Shown piece by piece: positions 1 through 6,235 of a stretch of DNA of 6,235 nucleotides (the first letter of the stretch is position 1; each line of letters starts with the position of its first letter). The notes under the pieces were generated by a model. The model was not told where the DNA came from, did no database searches, and saw only the letters and a list, made by a program, of their open reading frames with translations. The position numbers and the translations under genes were made by a program. Where the stretch lies: contig JAJRZV010000073.1 of assembly GCA_024275095.1 (NCBI GenBank), positions 1 to 6,235 on the forward strand, read 5' to 3'. The stretch is from a bacterium (GTDB lineage: Bacteria > JAJRZV01).

Positions 1-1293
1 GAAGATGCAACTCTTTACTTTCACTTTCGGCAGGGCGGGGCACCTTTCAAAAAAGAAAAAGTTCGAACGCTTCCATTACTGCGCTCCGGTGATGTCGTTT
101 CTTTTAGCGCGCTTGATATACCGGACAATAAAGGCGGCCTCGCAGATTTATCGCTCAGGTATGACGTGTTTGTTTCCCTGGAGAAGGACAATGTCGCAAT
201 ATGCCGATCTCGAAAATTAACATCCTTACAGATGGTAAAAACCCGTTTGTTGCCATACATAAGATGGTTCTTTTTGCCGTGCCGGTTTGACATGTTCTAC
301 GGGGTACTCAGGTATTCCAAAGATATGAATAAAAGGCAGGAAGGTTTTGAGCCTTTGCGCGGTGTTACTGCACCTATAGATAAACTTCTGGAGGGTCCTG
401 TTGATGAACTTTTGAAACTTCCTCTCCTCCACGATCCGGGGAAGTCCAAAGCTGGTGAAGAATTTCGCCTTTTCTGCGTGGAAAACAAATTGTACATGGT
501 GAGGTATTCCCGGACAGATAAAACTTTCGACCTTCTAAACTGGAATGCCCGGAACAAGAAATTCGATGCAGCAGGAATAAATTTGCAGTTCATGCCGTTC
601 CGTATCTTCAGGTACGATTACGACGGGGACGGTACAGCTGAAACCGCGGCAATGATGCTTTCGGGTAGTCCTTCACAAAAATCAAAATTCAGGGTGGCCG
701 TTTCGTTGATAGAGGATGGGAAGGTTGTGAGGAAGATTTCCTTTCCCGGGGGGATATCTGCCGGGCGGTCGGTGGATACGTGTGGAGATTTACTGGTCGT
801 GGGAGCCCCTGGAGGCGATAAGGTTTACCTGATAAGGAAAGGTCGTGTTGAACGTATCATCACTTCAGAGAAGAAAGGCATTGCATTTGGCGCATCGGTG
901 GCGTGTGTGAATTACGGGGGTGAAGAAAAGATTTTTGTGGGTGCTCCTGAAGCCGAGAAACACAGCGGTGTGCTTTATGTTTATACGTCCGAGGGTTCGC
1001 TCGTGAAGAAATATCCCGGTTACAGCGGGTCGAAGTTGGGTGCATCCATGCTCAAAATTTCTTCGGCTCTCAGTCCCACCGGCTGGCTTGTATTTGCGGG
1101 AGCTCCCGGTTTTTCCGGGGGGCACGGAAAAATCGAATTTACCGACGGAAAAACACCGCCCCGGACACTGCTTAACGGACTGAAAAAATTTGTCGTTGGT
1201 GAACAGCTTGCACCGGCGGATTTTAACGGTGACGGATTCCCAGAGTTGACCTCTCTCTGGAAAGCCCATGTCCTCGTAATATACCTCAAGTAG
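1..1293 (+). CDS. FG-GAP / integrin-alpha-like beta-propeller protein, 5' end outside the window
   Basis: The frame is open from base 1 to the TAG at 1291-1293, giving about 430 residues with no start in view. An internal GTG at 166 would cut through sequence that already looks coding, so I treat the gene as running in from the left. FG-GAP signatures are clear in the second half: a calcium-type loop DYDGDGTAE (about residues 206-214), VGAP (267-270), FGAS followed by VGAP (296-316), LGAS followed by AGAP (about 350-369), and a last loop DFNGDGFPE (407-415). These blades are typical of the integrin-alpha N-terminal propeller, which in bacteria is mostly found in exported or surface proteins that bind calcium and partners or ligands. 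No enzyme motif is visible, and any signal peptide would lie off the window. Bases about 199-288 seem to code in another frame (see findings), so residues 67-96 of the direct translation are probably wrong. The family call is firm; the specific function is unknown. Confidence 0.85.
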   Translation, partial: EDATLYFHFRQGGAPFKKEKVRTLPLLRSGDVVSFSALDIPDNKGGLADLSLRYDVFVSLEKDNVAICRSRKLTSLQMVKTRLLPYIRWFFLPCRFDMFYGVLRYSKDMNKRQEGFEPLRGVTAPIDKLLEGPVDELLKLPLLHDPGKSKAGEEFRLFCVENKLYMVRYSRTDKTFDLLNWNARNKKFDAAGINLQFMPFRIFRYDYDGDGTAETAAMMLSGSPSQKSKFRVAVSLIEDGKVVRKISFPGGISAGRSVDTCGDLLVVGAPGGDKVYLIRKGRVERIITSEKKGIAFGASVACVNYGGEEKIFVGAPEAEKHSGVLYVYTSEGSLVKKYPGYSGSKLGASMLKISSALSPTGWLVFAGAPGFSGGHGKIEFTDGKTPPRTLLNGLKKFVVGEQLAPADFNGDGFPELTSLWKAHVLVIYLK

Positions 1294-1300
1294 TTGCTTA

Positions 1301-2497
1301 TCAAAAAGCAGCCTGCAGCCTTCCCACTACTGCGTTGATTGAACCGTAGTTATCCATATCCGCATATACATAATTGATTGAAACCCTGAGGTACTCGTTC
1401 ATGTACCAGTTCAGCCCCAGAGTCATGCTTCTCGCTTCCCCACCGTTGATATCACCTGCGTCAAGATATGCAAATCTTACGCCCAGCTCCCATGCGCCGC
1501 AGCCACCGTTACCTGCGGGATTTACAGGCTTAAAGCCTTTAAGCTTTCCAGCCCCCTCCTTGTAATTCCGCATTTCTCCGGTAATCATCCATGTGGCGTA
1601 GGAGTAGAAGCCATAAATTTTGTAAAATTCACCACCAGCTTCTGCAAATACAACGACACCTTCTGCCTGGAGCGAGACAGGTCCCCACAGAAGAGCCAGT
1701 TCTGTATTGCTCAGGTGGACGTTCGTGACACCGGAGGTCAGCATTCCTGCGTAGTCCAGGTCAAATTTCGGTGCCATGTGAATTTCGGGTCTGACGGTTA
1801 TGCTGTATTTTTCTTCTGCAGGTTTCCTGTAACTGTACGCTGCACCGAGGTGAAGAAGAAAATTTCTTTGCGAGACCTTGAGAGGCACTCCGGCAATCCT
1901 GGCAGTAAATGAATACCCCTGCGTTGTTGCATTGCCTGTGCTATCTGCGTCTAAATAAGCACCGCCTGTAACAAGCAATCGCCTGTGTAAAAATGCACGC
2001 TTTACGGTAAGCCCGGTGTTTCGTGAGGGTGAGAATTTACTCGTTAAAGCACGCTCAACAAATGTGATGTATTTGCTACTCGTGAGTTCTTCAAGACTGA
2101 AAGGTTCTTTTTGATGCCCGATCGTTAATGTCCCGAGCAGGGGGGTGTGCTTGAAAGTCACATACATGTCCTTTACATGCACTTTACTCCCGGCAAAATC
2201 ATACTGCGCTTTGAATCCTGCAAATCCGTACAAAAGTCCTTTCAGGTAAATTCGGATGCGCCTGAATTCCGTACCGCTTTCAACATTTGTGGATGCTTTC
2301 ATTAAATTGTCGGGGCGCAGGTACGCCCAATCGTTTTGTATGCGCCCACCCACCGAGAATTTGAATTTACCGGTATTATCAAAAACGTGAAGTCCACCTT
2401 TGAGTTTGACTTCTGCAGCTTTTGAGGACGCATTCAAGCCGAGCATTAACATGCTCACTGTACATGTTGCGGCAAACATACGGTGTATTTTTTTCAT
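1301..2497 (-). CDS. OprP/OprO-like outer-membrane porin (Porin_O_P family)
   Basis: This 398-residue protein begins with a Sec signal peptide: a basic MKKIHR start, a hydrophobic core, and probable cleavage after SSKA near residue 27. The mature part has the Porin_O_P pattern. FRRIRIYLKG leads into GFKAQYDFAG, then a DMYVTFK strand, IGHQKEPFSLEELTSSK with ITFVERAL, and SPSRNTGL. Near the end are WELGVRFAYLDAGD, a TLGLNWYMNEYLRVSINYVY strand pair, and a terminal Phe as expected for BAM-dependent barrels. OprP and OprO form trimeric 16-stranded channels for phosphate or polyphosphate. Many homologues have no known substrate, so phosphate selectivity is not claimed. An upstream in-frame ATG at 2524 exists, but the strong Shine-Dalgarno at 2504-2512 lies inside that extension and the signal peptide starts at 2497, so I chose 2497. 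The gene converges on the propeller gene with a 7-base gap, and no intrinsic terminator is evident between them. Confidence 0.92.
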   Translation of the reverse strand: MKKIHRMFAATCTVSMLMLGLNASSKAAEVKLKGGLHVFDNTGKFKFSVGGRIQNDWAYLRPDNLMKASTNVESGTEFRRIRIYLKGLLYGFAGFKAQYDFAGSKVHVKDMYVTFKHTPLLGTLTIGHQKEPFSLEELTSSKYITFVERALTSKFSPSRNTGLTVKRAFLHRRLLVTGGAYLDADSTGNATTQGYSFTARIAGVPLKVSQRNFLLHLGAAYSYRKPAEEKYSITVRPEIHMAPKFDLDYAGMLTSGVTNVHLSNTELALLWGPVSLQAEGVVVFAEAGGEFYKIYGFYSYATWMITGEMRNYKEGAGKLKGFKPVNPAGNGGCGAWELGVRFAYLDAGDINGGEARSMTLGLNWYMNEYLRVSINYVYADMDNYGSINAVVGRLQAAF

Positions 2498-2503
2498 CTC
2501 GCC

Positions 2504-2512
2504 CCTCCTCTT
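2504..2512 (-). promoter_or_regulatory. Ribosome binding site of the porin gene
   Basis: On the minus strand this reads AAGAGGAGG, a near-perfect Shine-Dalgarno, with 6 bases before the ATG at 2497. It decides the start: the longer option at 2524 would place this site inside the coding region and would add nine residues ahead of the signal peptide. Confidence 0.8.
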
Positions 2513-2686
2513 GGTGTCTGTCATGGGGATATTATCGGGGTTGAATATTAAGGTATTGTTAGGTATCGATGAAATATTTTTTAAATTTCCGGTGTGTTTT
2601 CTCGTGTCGAAAGACCTTTGGAGTGGAACATGTAAGTGATGGAAAGTTCATCTGATCACAGGTTTCCAGATCTGAATAATCCCTGG

Positions 2687-2727
2687 AATATATTTTGTTT
2701 GCCTCAAAGAGGTAAACAAAATATATT
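2687..2727. repeat. Long near-perfect inverted repeat (hairpin)
   Basis: Two 19-base arms, AATATATTTTGTTTGCCTC (2687-2705) and GAGGTAAACAAAATATATT (2709-2727), are separated by AAA. Eighteen of 19 positions are Watson-Crick pairs. The remaining pair is G-T, which becomes a G-U wobble in a plus-strand RNA but an A-C mismatch in a minus-strand RNA. There is no U-run after it in either direction, so it does not look like a standard terminator. It lies about 190 bases upstream of the porin start. An operator, an RNA leader structure or the remnant of a small mobile element are all possible. Confidence 0.8.
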
Positions 2728-2893
2728 GCCCCGCTCAAACCGAAAAGCTTTTTAGGTGAGACTTCAGGCGGAGGATTGATAGCTTTCCGGGCGAAGATAG
2801 AAAAATATCAAGTAAATTTAATCAACAAGAAAATCACGGATAAAATAAAAACAGTTTCAAGGGAGGAAGTGAGCCCCGGGCAGGAGAGCAGAG

Positions 2894-3097
2894 ATGCCGC
2901 TGGAGCAGAAACTTGAGATCGTGCTTGCGGTACTCAAGGGCAAGCTGCCGGTGGAAGAGGCGGGCTGGAGGTGTTCAGTATCACCTGGAACGGTCAGCAG
3001 GTGACATTGTAAGTGGCGCAGGCCCCACCGGGCATCAGGACTGAGAACACCGGCAGAGGTTTATCTGAATAAATCTTTTCACGAGATCAGGAATTGA
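2894..3097 (+). pseudogene. Collapsed transposase relic (IS3/IS481-like): N-terminal HTH joined to the C-terminal tail
   Basis: An ATG at 2894, preceded by GGAG at 2883-2886, opens a 36-codon reading that resembles the N-terminal helix-turn-helix of IS-type transposases: KLEIVLAVLKGKLPVEEA followed by VSPGTVSR. It stops at TGA (3002-3004), where such proteins normally continue with Trp (VSRW), so a TGG-to-TGA change is likely. The same frame then goes on to 3097 and soon reads RPHRASGLRTPAEVYL, matching the familiar C-terminal end of DDE integrase-type transposases (the RPH..LG.RTPAEVY motif). The whole catalytic core between the two ends is absent, so most of the element was lost by internal deletion with the junction near 3005-3020. 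Clear terminal inverted repeats or a target duplication were not found. The transposase origin is well supported by both ends; the exact IS family is uncertain. Confidence 0.75.
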
Positions 3098-3148
3098 GCT
3101 TTGACTAAATGTGACGGGATATAAAATATCCATCCAGGAGATGCACGC

Positions 3149-3268
3149 ATGAGAAGAAACTCTCTCATATTTTTCAGGGAAGATGTTTTGCTTTTTGGTG
3201 GGCCAACGCATGTTGCAGGGAAGGTATTACAGGCAGTGAGAGTGAAAATACCGTCATTTGAAAAGTAA
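3149..3268 (+). CDS. Possible small ORF of unknown function, 39 codons
   Basis: This ORF runs from ATG 3149 to TAA 3266-3268 and has AGGAG at 3136-3140, 8 bases before the start. A weak promoter-like pair lies upstream: TTGACT at 3101-3106 and TAAAAT at 3122-3127, with a short 15-base spacer. The product is basic, contains the run FFREDVLLFGGPTHVAGK, and matches no family I recognise. It has no signal peptide or membrane segment. It lies just after the transposase relic in a decayed stretch, so it may be a chance ORF or a fragment of a lost gene. The ribosome binding site is the only real argument for it. Confidence 0.2.
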   Translation: MRRNSLIFFREDVLLFGGPTHVAGKVLQAVRVKIPSFEK

Positions 3269-3515
3269 CAGCCTGTAATGAAATAAAAACTTTTACAAAC
3301 ATAGTGGCAACACCCGAGATGTATCTGTAATATGTTGATTTTTAATGATTTTTTAAATGCAACTGTAGAAGATGGGTCTTATAATATTATATAATTAATG
3401 GTTATGTTGTGTGTTTTATTCATTTTTTTTACTTCCCTGGAGCGGTTTTTTGAGATTTTAGCTCCGCTTCGGGGAGGGGGACAGGGAAAGGGTGTAAGTT
3501 GGGCGTACCTCTCGG

Positions 3516-4919
3516 TTACCTGCTGGTCGTTTTTTTGGAGATGCCGTATTCTTTCATGCGTAGTTCCAGCACCCGCCGGGTGGTTCCGAGGAGTTTGGCC
3601 AGCTCTTCATTAGATAGATGCGGGTATCTGAGCACGGCTTCACGAATAAGCTTTTCTTCGAGAAGCCTGAATTTCTGTTTCAGTTTCTGATAGGCGTTGG
3701 AGAAGTCACCTGTGGCGAAGCCAAGGGTTTCTTCACGTTGAATACCGGTGAAACGCAGGTGCTCTTTTTCAATCTGGTTACCCTCAGCCATCAGGTAAGC
3801 ATTTTCTATGATGTTTTCAAGTTCGCGCACATTTCCGGGATAGTCATATTCCATGAGAGCCCTGAAGGCTTCCCGTGACAGGTGCTTGCGAGGCACGCGC
3901 AATTGGCGACTCTTGCGAATAAGAAGGTGTTCGATTAAATACGGGATGTCCTCCCTCCGATCCCTCAATGGTGGGATGTGGATGTGGAAAACATTGATGC
4001 GAAAGAACAGGTCCTCGCGAAAGCGACCTTCTTTCACCTCCTGCTCGAGATTTTTGTTCGTGGCGCATACGATGCGCACATCGGCTGGCTCGGATTCCGT
4101 GCCTCCGAGGGGAAAAACTTCTTTGGTTTCTACCACCCGCAGTAATTTTGATTGAACCTCAAGCGGCAGTTCTCCAATTTCATCGAGAAAGAGTGTGCCG
4201 CCGTCAGCCTGGCGGAACAGTCCTATACGCGATTTATAAGCTCCGGTAAAGGCTCCCTTTTTGTATCCAAAGAGTTCGCTTTCAAGGAGCGTTGTCGGAA
4301 GGGCGGCGCAGTTGAGGGATACGAACGGCCGCAGGCGCCTTTCACTGCCTGCGTGAATGGCCTGGGCGGCGAGCTCTTTGCCGGTTCCGCTCTCCCCGGT
4401 AATGAGCACGTTGGAGTCAGCACGCGAAGCCACATTTATGAGTTGAATGACTTTTTTAATTTGAGATGAGCGTCCTATAATCATCGGAGATGAGGTGTAT
4501 CCTCCGGGCTCGCAGGCCGATGAATCCTCGAGCGCCTTTTTCTTCATGCGCGCGTCCAGTGCTTTGTCCAGGCACGTGAGCAACTCTTCCATTTCGAAGG
4601 GTTTTACCAGGTAATCGAACGCGCCGCTTTTGACCGCTTCAACAGCAGATTTTACTGTTGAGTATGCCGTCATGATGATTACTTCCATGTCAGGATTGAG
4701 CTTTTTCAACTCTTTGAGTACGCTGATACCATCGCGCCCGGGCATGGAGAGGTCCACAAGCGCGAGGTCTATGGTCAGGTCAGCTTTTTCAAGGGCTTCC
4801 TCCCCGCTGAGTGATGCAATTACGTCGTATCCCCTTTCCTCACGCAGGACGATTTCCAGCGATGCCACCATGTTGGGCTCGTCGTCAACCACAAGTACTC
4901 TGGGTTTGCCGTCAAACAT
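3516..4919 (-). CDS. Sigma-54-dependent NtrC-family response regulator
   Basis: The 467-residue protein has the three-part NtrC layout. The receiver domain (about 6-120) has the acidic pair D12-D13, phosphoacceptor D56 in LALVDLSMPG, T84 and K106 in YLVKPF. The AAA+ domain (about 147-375) has Walker A GESGTGKE (175-182), the sigma-54-contacting loop GAFTGA (222-227), Walker B GGTLFLDEIG (240-249), probable arginine fingers R301 and R307 in FREDLFFR, and sensor II YPGNVRELEN (360-369). The C-terminal Fis-like helix-turn-helix (about 420-460) includes EELAKLLGTTRRVLELRMKEYGI in two adjoining parts: the recognition side is unusual but correctly spaced. All key residues are present, so it should hydrolyse ATP and activate sigma-54 RNA polymerase when phosphorylated. 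It follows the kinase with an 8-base overlap and is its obvious partner. The DNA target is unknown. Confidence 0.95.
   Translation of the reverse strand: MFDGKPRVLVVDDEPNMVASLEIVLREERGYDVIASLSGEEALEKADLTIDLALVDLSMPGRDGISVLKELKKLNPDMEVIIMTAYSTVKSAVEAVKSGAFDYLVKPFEMEELLTCLDKALDARMKKKALEDSSACEPGGYTSSPMIIGRSSQIKKVIQLINVASRADSNVLITGESGTGKELAAQAIHAGSERRLRPFVSLNCAALPTTLLESELFGYKKGAFTGAYKSRIGLFRQADGGTLFLDEIGELPLEVQSKLLRVVETKEVFPLGGTESEPADVRIVCATNKNLEQEVKEGRFREDLFFRINVFHIHIPPLRDRREDIPYLIEHLLIRKSRQLRVPRKHLSREAFRALMEYDYPGNVRELENIIENAYLMAEGNQIEKEHLRFTGIQREETLGFATGDFSNAYQKLKQKFRLLEEKLIREAVLRYPHLSNEELAKLLGTTRRVLELRMKEYGISKKTTSR
4912..4919 (-). promoter_or_regulatory. Kinase stop / regulator start overlap, likely translational coupling
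   Basis: On the minus strand the bases ATGTTTGA contain both the regulator ATG and the kinase TGA in different frames. The sequence just upstream (GTGAGACAGC) offers only a poor Shine-Dalgarno, so the regulator is probably translated by ribosomes finishing the kinase. This would keep the two partners in proportion. Confidence 0.7.
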
Positions 4920-6235
4920 GCTGTCTCACAGGTAATGTAATGGTAAAAACCGTTCCCCGTGGCTTGTTGTCCTCCACGGTGATAAAACCCCTGTGTGCGT
5001 CCACCACATTTTTGACGATGCACAGCCCCAGGCCCGTTCCCTTTTTCTTCGTAGTGGTGAAAGGGGTGAAGAGCCTGGGCCTGATCTCCGGAGGAATACC
5101 GGACCCCGTGTCCGCCACGATGATCTGAACATGAACATCGTCGTGGTCACAAAGTTTCACTTCGATGAGCCCGCGTTTTCCATCTAATGAATCGCATGCA
5201 TTGGCGAGCAGGTTGTCGAGCATTTGCTCAAGCTGTTCCTCGTCACCTTCTATCTGAGTGTTTTTTGTCAGGACCTGAAAGTCCACCGTTACATGTGAAG
5301 GAATCACGCTGGCGATTGAGCGTGATAGTATTTCACGAAGTGAAATCGTTGAAAACGAGGGTTCTCGCAGGCGCGAGTAATTGAGTATTTGACGGGTAAT
5401 TCGATCCATCCTGTCAACTTCTTTTTCAATAAATGAGGAGAGTTCGTACCCGCTATCTTCGGGAGAGAAGCGTCTTTTCAGAGCCGATGCAGATACCTTG
5501 ATGACCCCGAGAGGGTTCTTGATGTCGTGAATGATGAGACTTGCCACGTGTCCGATGGTGGCGAGCCTTTCCTGAAGAACGCTGTGTCGATGGAGCAGGG
5601 CGTTTTCAAGAGCGATGGAGAGTGAAGGAGCAATTTTGCTCAGGATGTTGATTTCCATGGTATCCGGTCCCGAGGAGTACATGGGTTCACTCAGCAGGAT
5701 CAAACCCAGGAAATTGTCATGGGCGAGCGCAAGAGGGAGAACCGCAGCAGTTTCAGCAGGGAATACCCGGTTCCATATCTCGATTTTCTCAGCAGACAGA
5801 TGATTTTTTACAATCAGCCTGGCAGCTTCTGGATTTTCGATTATTGTTTTTATATCACGTGCTCTCAAAGGTTTTTCGTTGACATTGTGTGGATACACAT
5901 GAATAAACATTTCTTTGTTATCCGAGAGGGTAAAGAAGGCCACTTTCTTGAACGAACACATGCGTGAAAACGCCTCTACTGTCAGGTGGGCGAGCCCTTC
6001 CACGTCCATGGTATGCGTGAGGTTTTGCAAAAATTCTTCTCCAGCCTTTTCCCTCAGATAATCCTCTCGATATATGGTTTTTTTTAGGAGATCCTGAATC
6101 TGTACCCTCAGAGGATGGAATATCAGAGCAATTAAAAGGGTCGAAATGATTGTACCAGCAGGTGTGAATTGCAGCCCTAAGAATCCCTGGGACAGGAGTG
6201 TCCCGAGAAATACCATAAAAAGATACAGAGCTACA
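4912..6235 (-). CDS. Membrane sensor histidine kinase with GAF domain, N-terminus outside the window
   Basis: The frame stays open past the ATG at 6216 to the window edge (VALYLF precedes it), and this stretch is part of a membrane segment, so the true start lies further right. Numbering from that internal Met: two hydrophobic segments (to about 14, and 20-33) are followed by HPLRVQIQDLL, a motif typical of kinases with a multi-helix N-terminal membrane domain. A GAF-like sensory domain follows (about 60-205). The dimerisation/phosphotransfer helix has H230 in IIHDIKNPLG. The ATPase domain has N-box N335/N339, G1 DTGSG (369-373), F-box LFTPF and G2 GTGLG (393-397). All catalytic motifs are intact. 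The organisation recalls PrsK-type kinases of exopolysaccharide/PEP-CTERM systems, but the H-box (HDIKNPL) is more like ordinary NtrB/AtoS-like kinases, so no symbol is given. It overlaps the sigma-54 regulator by 8 bases and should phosphorylate it. The signal is unknown. Confidence 0.93.
   Translation of the reverse strand, partial: VALYLFMVFLGTLLSQGFLGLQFTPAGTIISTLLIALIFHPLRVQIQDLLKKTIYREDYLREKAGEEFLQNLTHTMDVEGLAHLTVEAFSRMCSFKKVAFFTLSDNKEMFIHVYPHNVNEKPLRARDIKTIIENPEAARLIVKNHLSAEKIEIWNRVFPAETAAVLPLALAHDNFLGLILLSEPMYSSGPDTMEINILSKIAPSLSIALENALLHRHSVLQERLATIGHVASLIIHDIKNPLGVIKVSASALKRRFSPEDSGYELSSFIEKEVDRMDRITRQILNYSRLREPSFSTISLREILSRSIASVIPSHVTVDFQVLTKNTQIEGDEEQLEQMLDNLLANACDSLDGKRGLIEVKLCDHDDVHVQIIVADTGSGIPPEIRPRLFTPFTTTKKKGTGLGLCIVKNVVDAHRGFITVEDNKPRGTVFTITLPVRQHV

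Larger units (their letters stand above)
2525..3515. other. Gene-poor region between the porin and the two-component genes
   Basis: Nearly 1 kb without a convincing intact gene. From left to right it holds: the 5' flank of the porin (2525-2686), AT-rich and with no clear -35/-10 pair that I would defend; a long hairpin (2687-2727); about 165 bases of unassigned sequence; a transposase relic (2894-3097); a doubtful small ORF (3149-3268); and AT-rich sequence with TATAATATTATA at 3380-3391. After the regulator stop there is a weak inverted repeat (TTCCCTG at 3433-3439 with CAGGGAA at 3482-3488). In the minus-strand transcript that repeat is followed by an A-run rather than a U-run, so it is not a canonical intrinsic terminator. 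The mixture suggests an old insertion site that has decayed. Confidence 0.6.

Noticed and set aside
2724-2743. A minus-strand GG-N10-GC pair (GC at 2728-2729, CC at 2740-2741 on the plus strand) as a sigma-54 promoter for the porin.
   Set aside because: Only the four core bases match; the surrounding -24 and -12 bases are poor, and such a pair is expected by chance in 1 kb.
2716-2910. An open plus-strand frame of about 64 codons reading LIAFRAKIEKYQVNL and onward, ending at a TGA after the transposase start.
   Set aside because: It has no ATG or well-placed GTG/TTG start, matches no family I know, and overlaps the transposase relic in another frame. It could be a gene fragment, but nothing supports it.
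3100-3130. Search for terminal inverted repeats of the transposase relic, using the sequence after its stop against the sequence before 2894.
   Set aside because: Only patchy similarity to the stretch near 2731-2750 was seen, too weak to define element ends.
3226-3279. Inverted repeat ATTACAGGC / GCCTGTAAT with a 36-base spacer.
   Set aside because: Nine-base arms with a long spacer, overlapping the end of the doubtful small ORF, with no flanking feature that gives it a role.
3433-3488. Inverted repeat TTCCCTG / CAGGGAA downstream of the regulator, considered as its terminator.
   Set aside because: Short arms with a 42-base spacer, and in the transcript direction it is followed by an A-run, not a U-run.
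3398-3613. A plus-strand 71-codon ORF beginning after an AT-rich TATAAT-like stretch.
   Set aside because: Half of it is antisense to the 3' end of the regulator, its composition is Trp/Cys-rich as expected for a shadow frame, and no ribosome binding site is evident.

Overview
The window looks like chromosomal DNA of a Gram-negative bacterium with moderate GC content. The evidence is an outer-membrane porin of the OprP/OprO type (Porin_O_P) with a signal peptide and a C-terminal Phe, together with a sigma-54-dependent NtrC-type regulator and a membrane histidine kinase. Similar gene combinations are common in Desulfobacterota, other former deltaproteobacteria, Nitrospirota and related lineages. 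No marker here fixes the phylum, so this placement is only a guess.

Layout from left to right. (1) Positions 1-1293, plus strand: the 3' part of a gene for an FG-GAP/integrin-alpha-like beta-propeller protein with calcium-loop motifs. Its frame is open to the left edge, so its start lies outside the window. About 90 bases near 200-288 seem to be coding in a different frame, which suggests two compensating indels. (2) Positions 1301-2497, minus strand: a complete porin gene that converges on the first gene with a 7-base gap and has a strong ribosome binding site. (3) About 2525-3515: nearly 1 kb with no convincing intact gene. It holds a 19-bp-arm hairpin (2687-2727), a transposase relic in which an N-terminal helix-turn-helix piece is joined to the C-terminal tail of an integrase-type transposase (2894-3097), a doubtful 39-codon ORF (3149-3268), and AT-rich sequence. 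(4) Positions 3516-4919, minus strand: a complete sigma-54 response regulator. (5) Positions 4912-6235, minus strand: a GAF-containing sensor histidine kinase whose N-terminal membrane part is cut by the right edge. Its 3' end overlaps the regulator start by 8 bases.

The kinase and regulator form a two-component pair, transcribed kinase first. A signal sensed at the membrane and/or GAF domain would be passed as phosphate from His to the regulator Asp, which would then activate sigma-54 RNA polymerase. The porin lies downstream on the same strand but is separated by the relic-bearing gap, and I found no convincing -24/-12 promoter in front of it, so a regulatory link is not supported. I saw no clearly undescribed system. 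The most informative oddities are the apparent double frameshift in the propeller gene, the collapsed transposase, and the long hairpin upstream of the porin.
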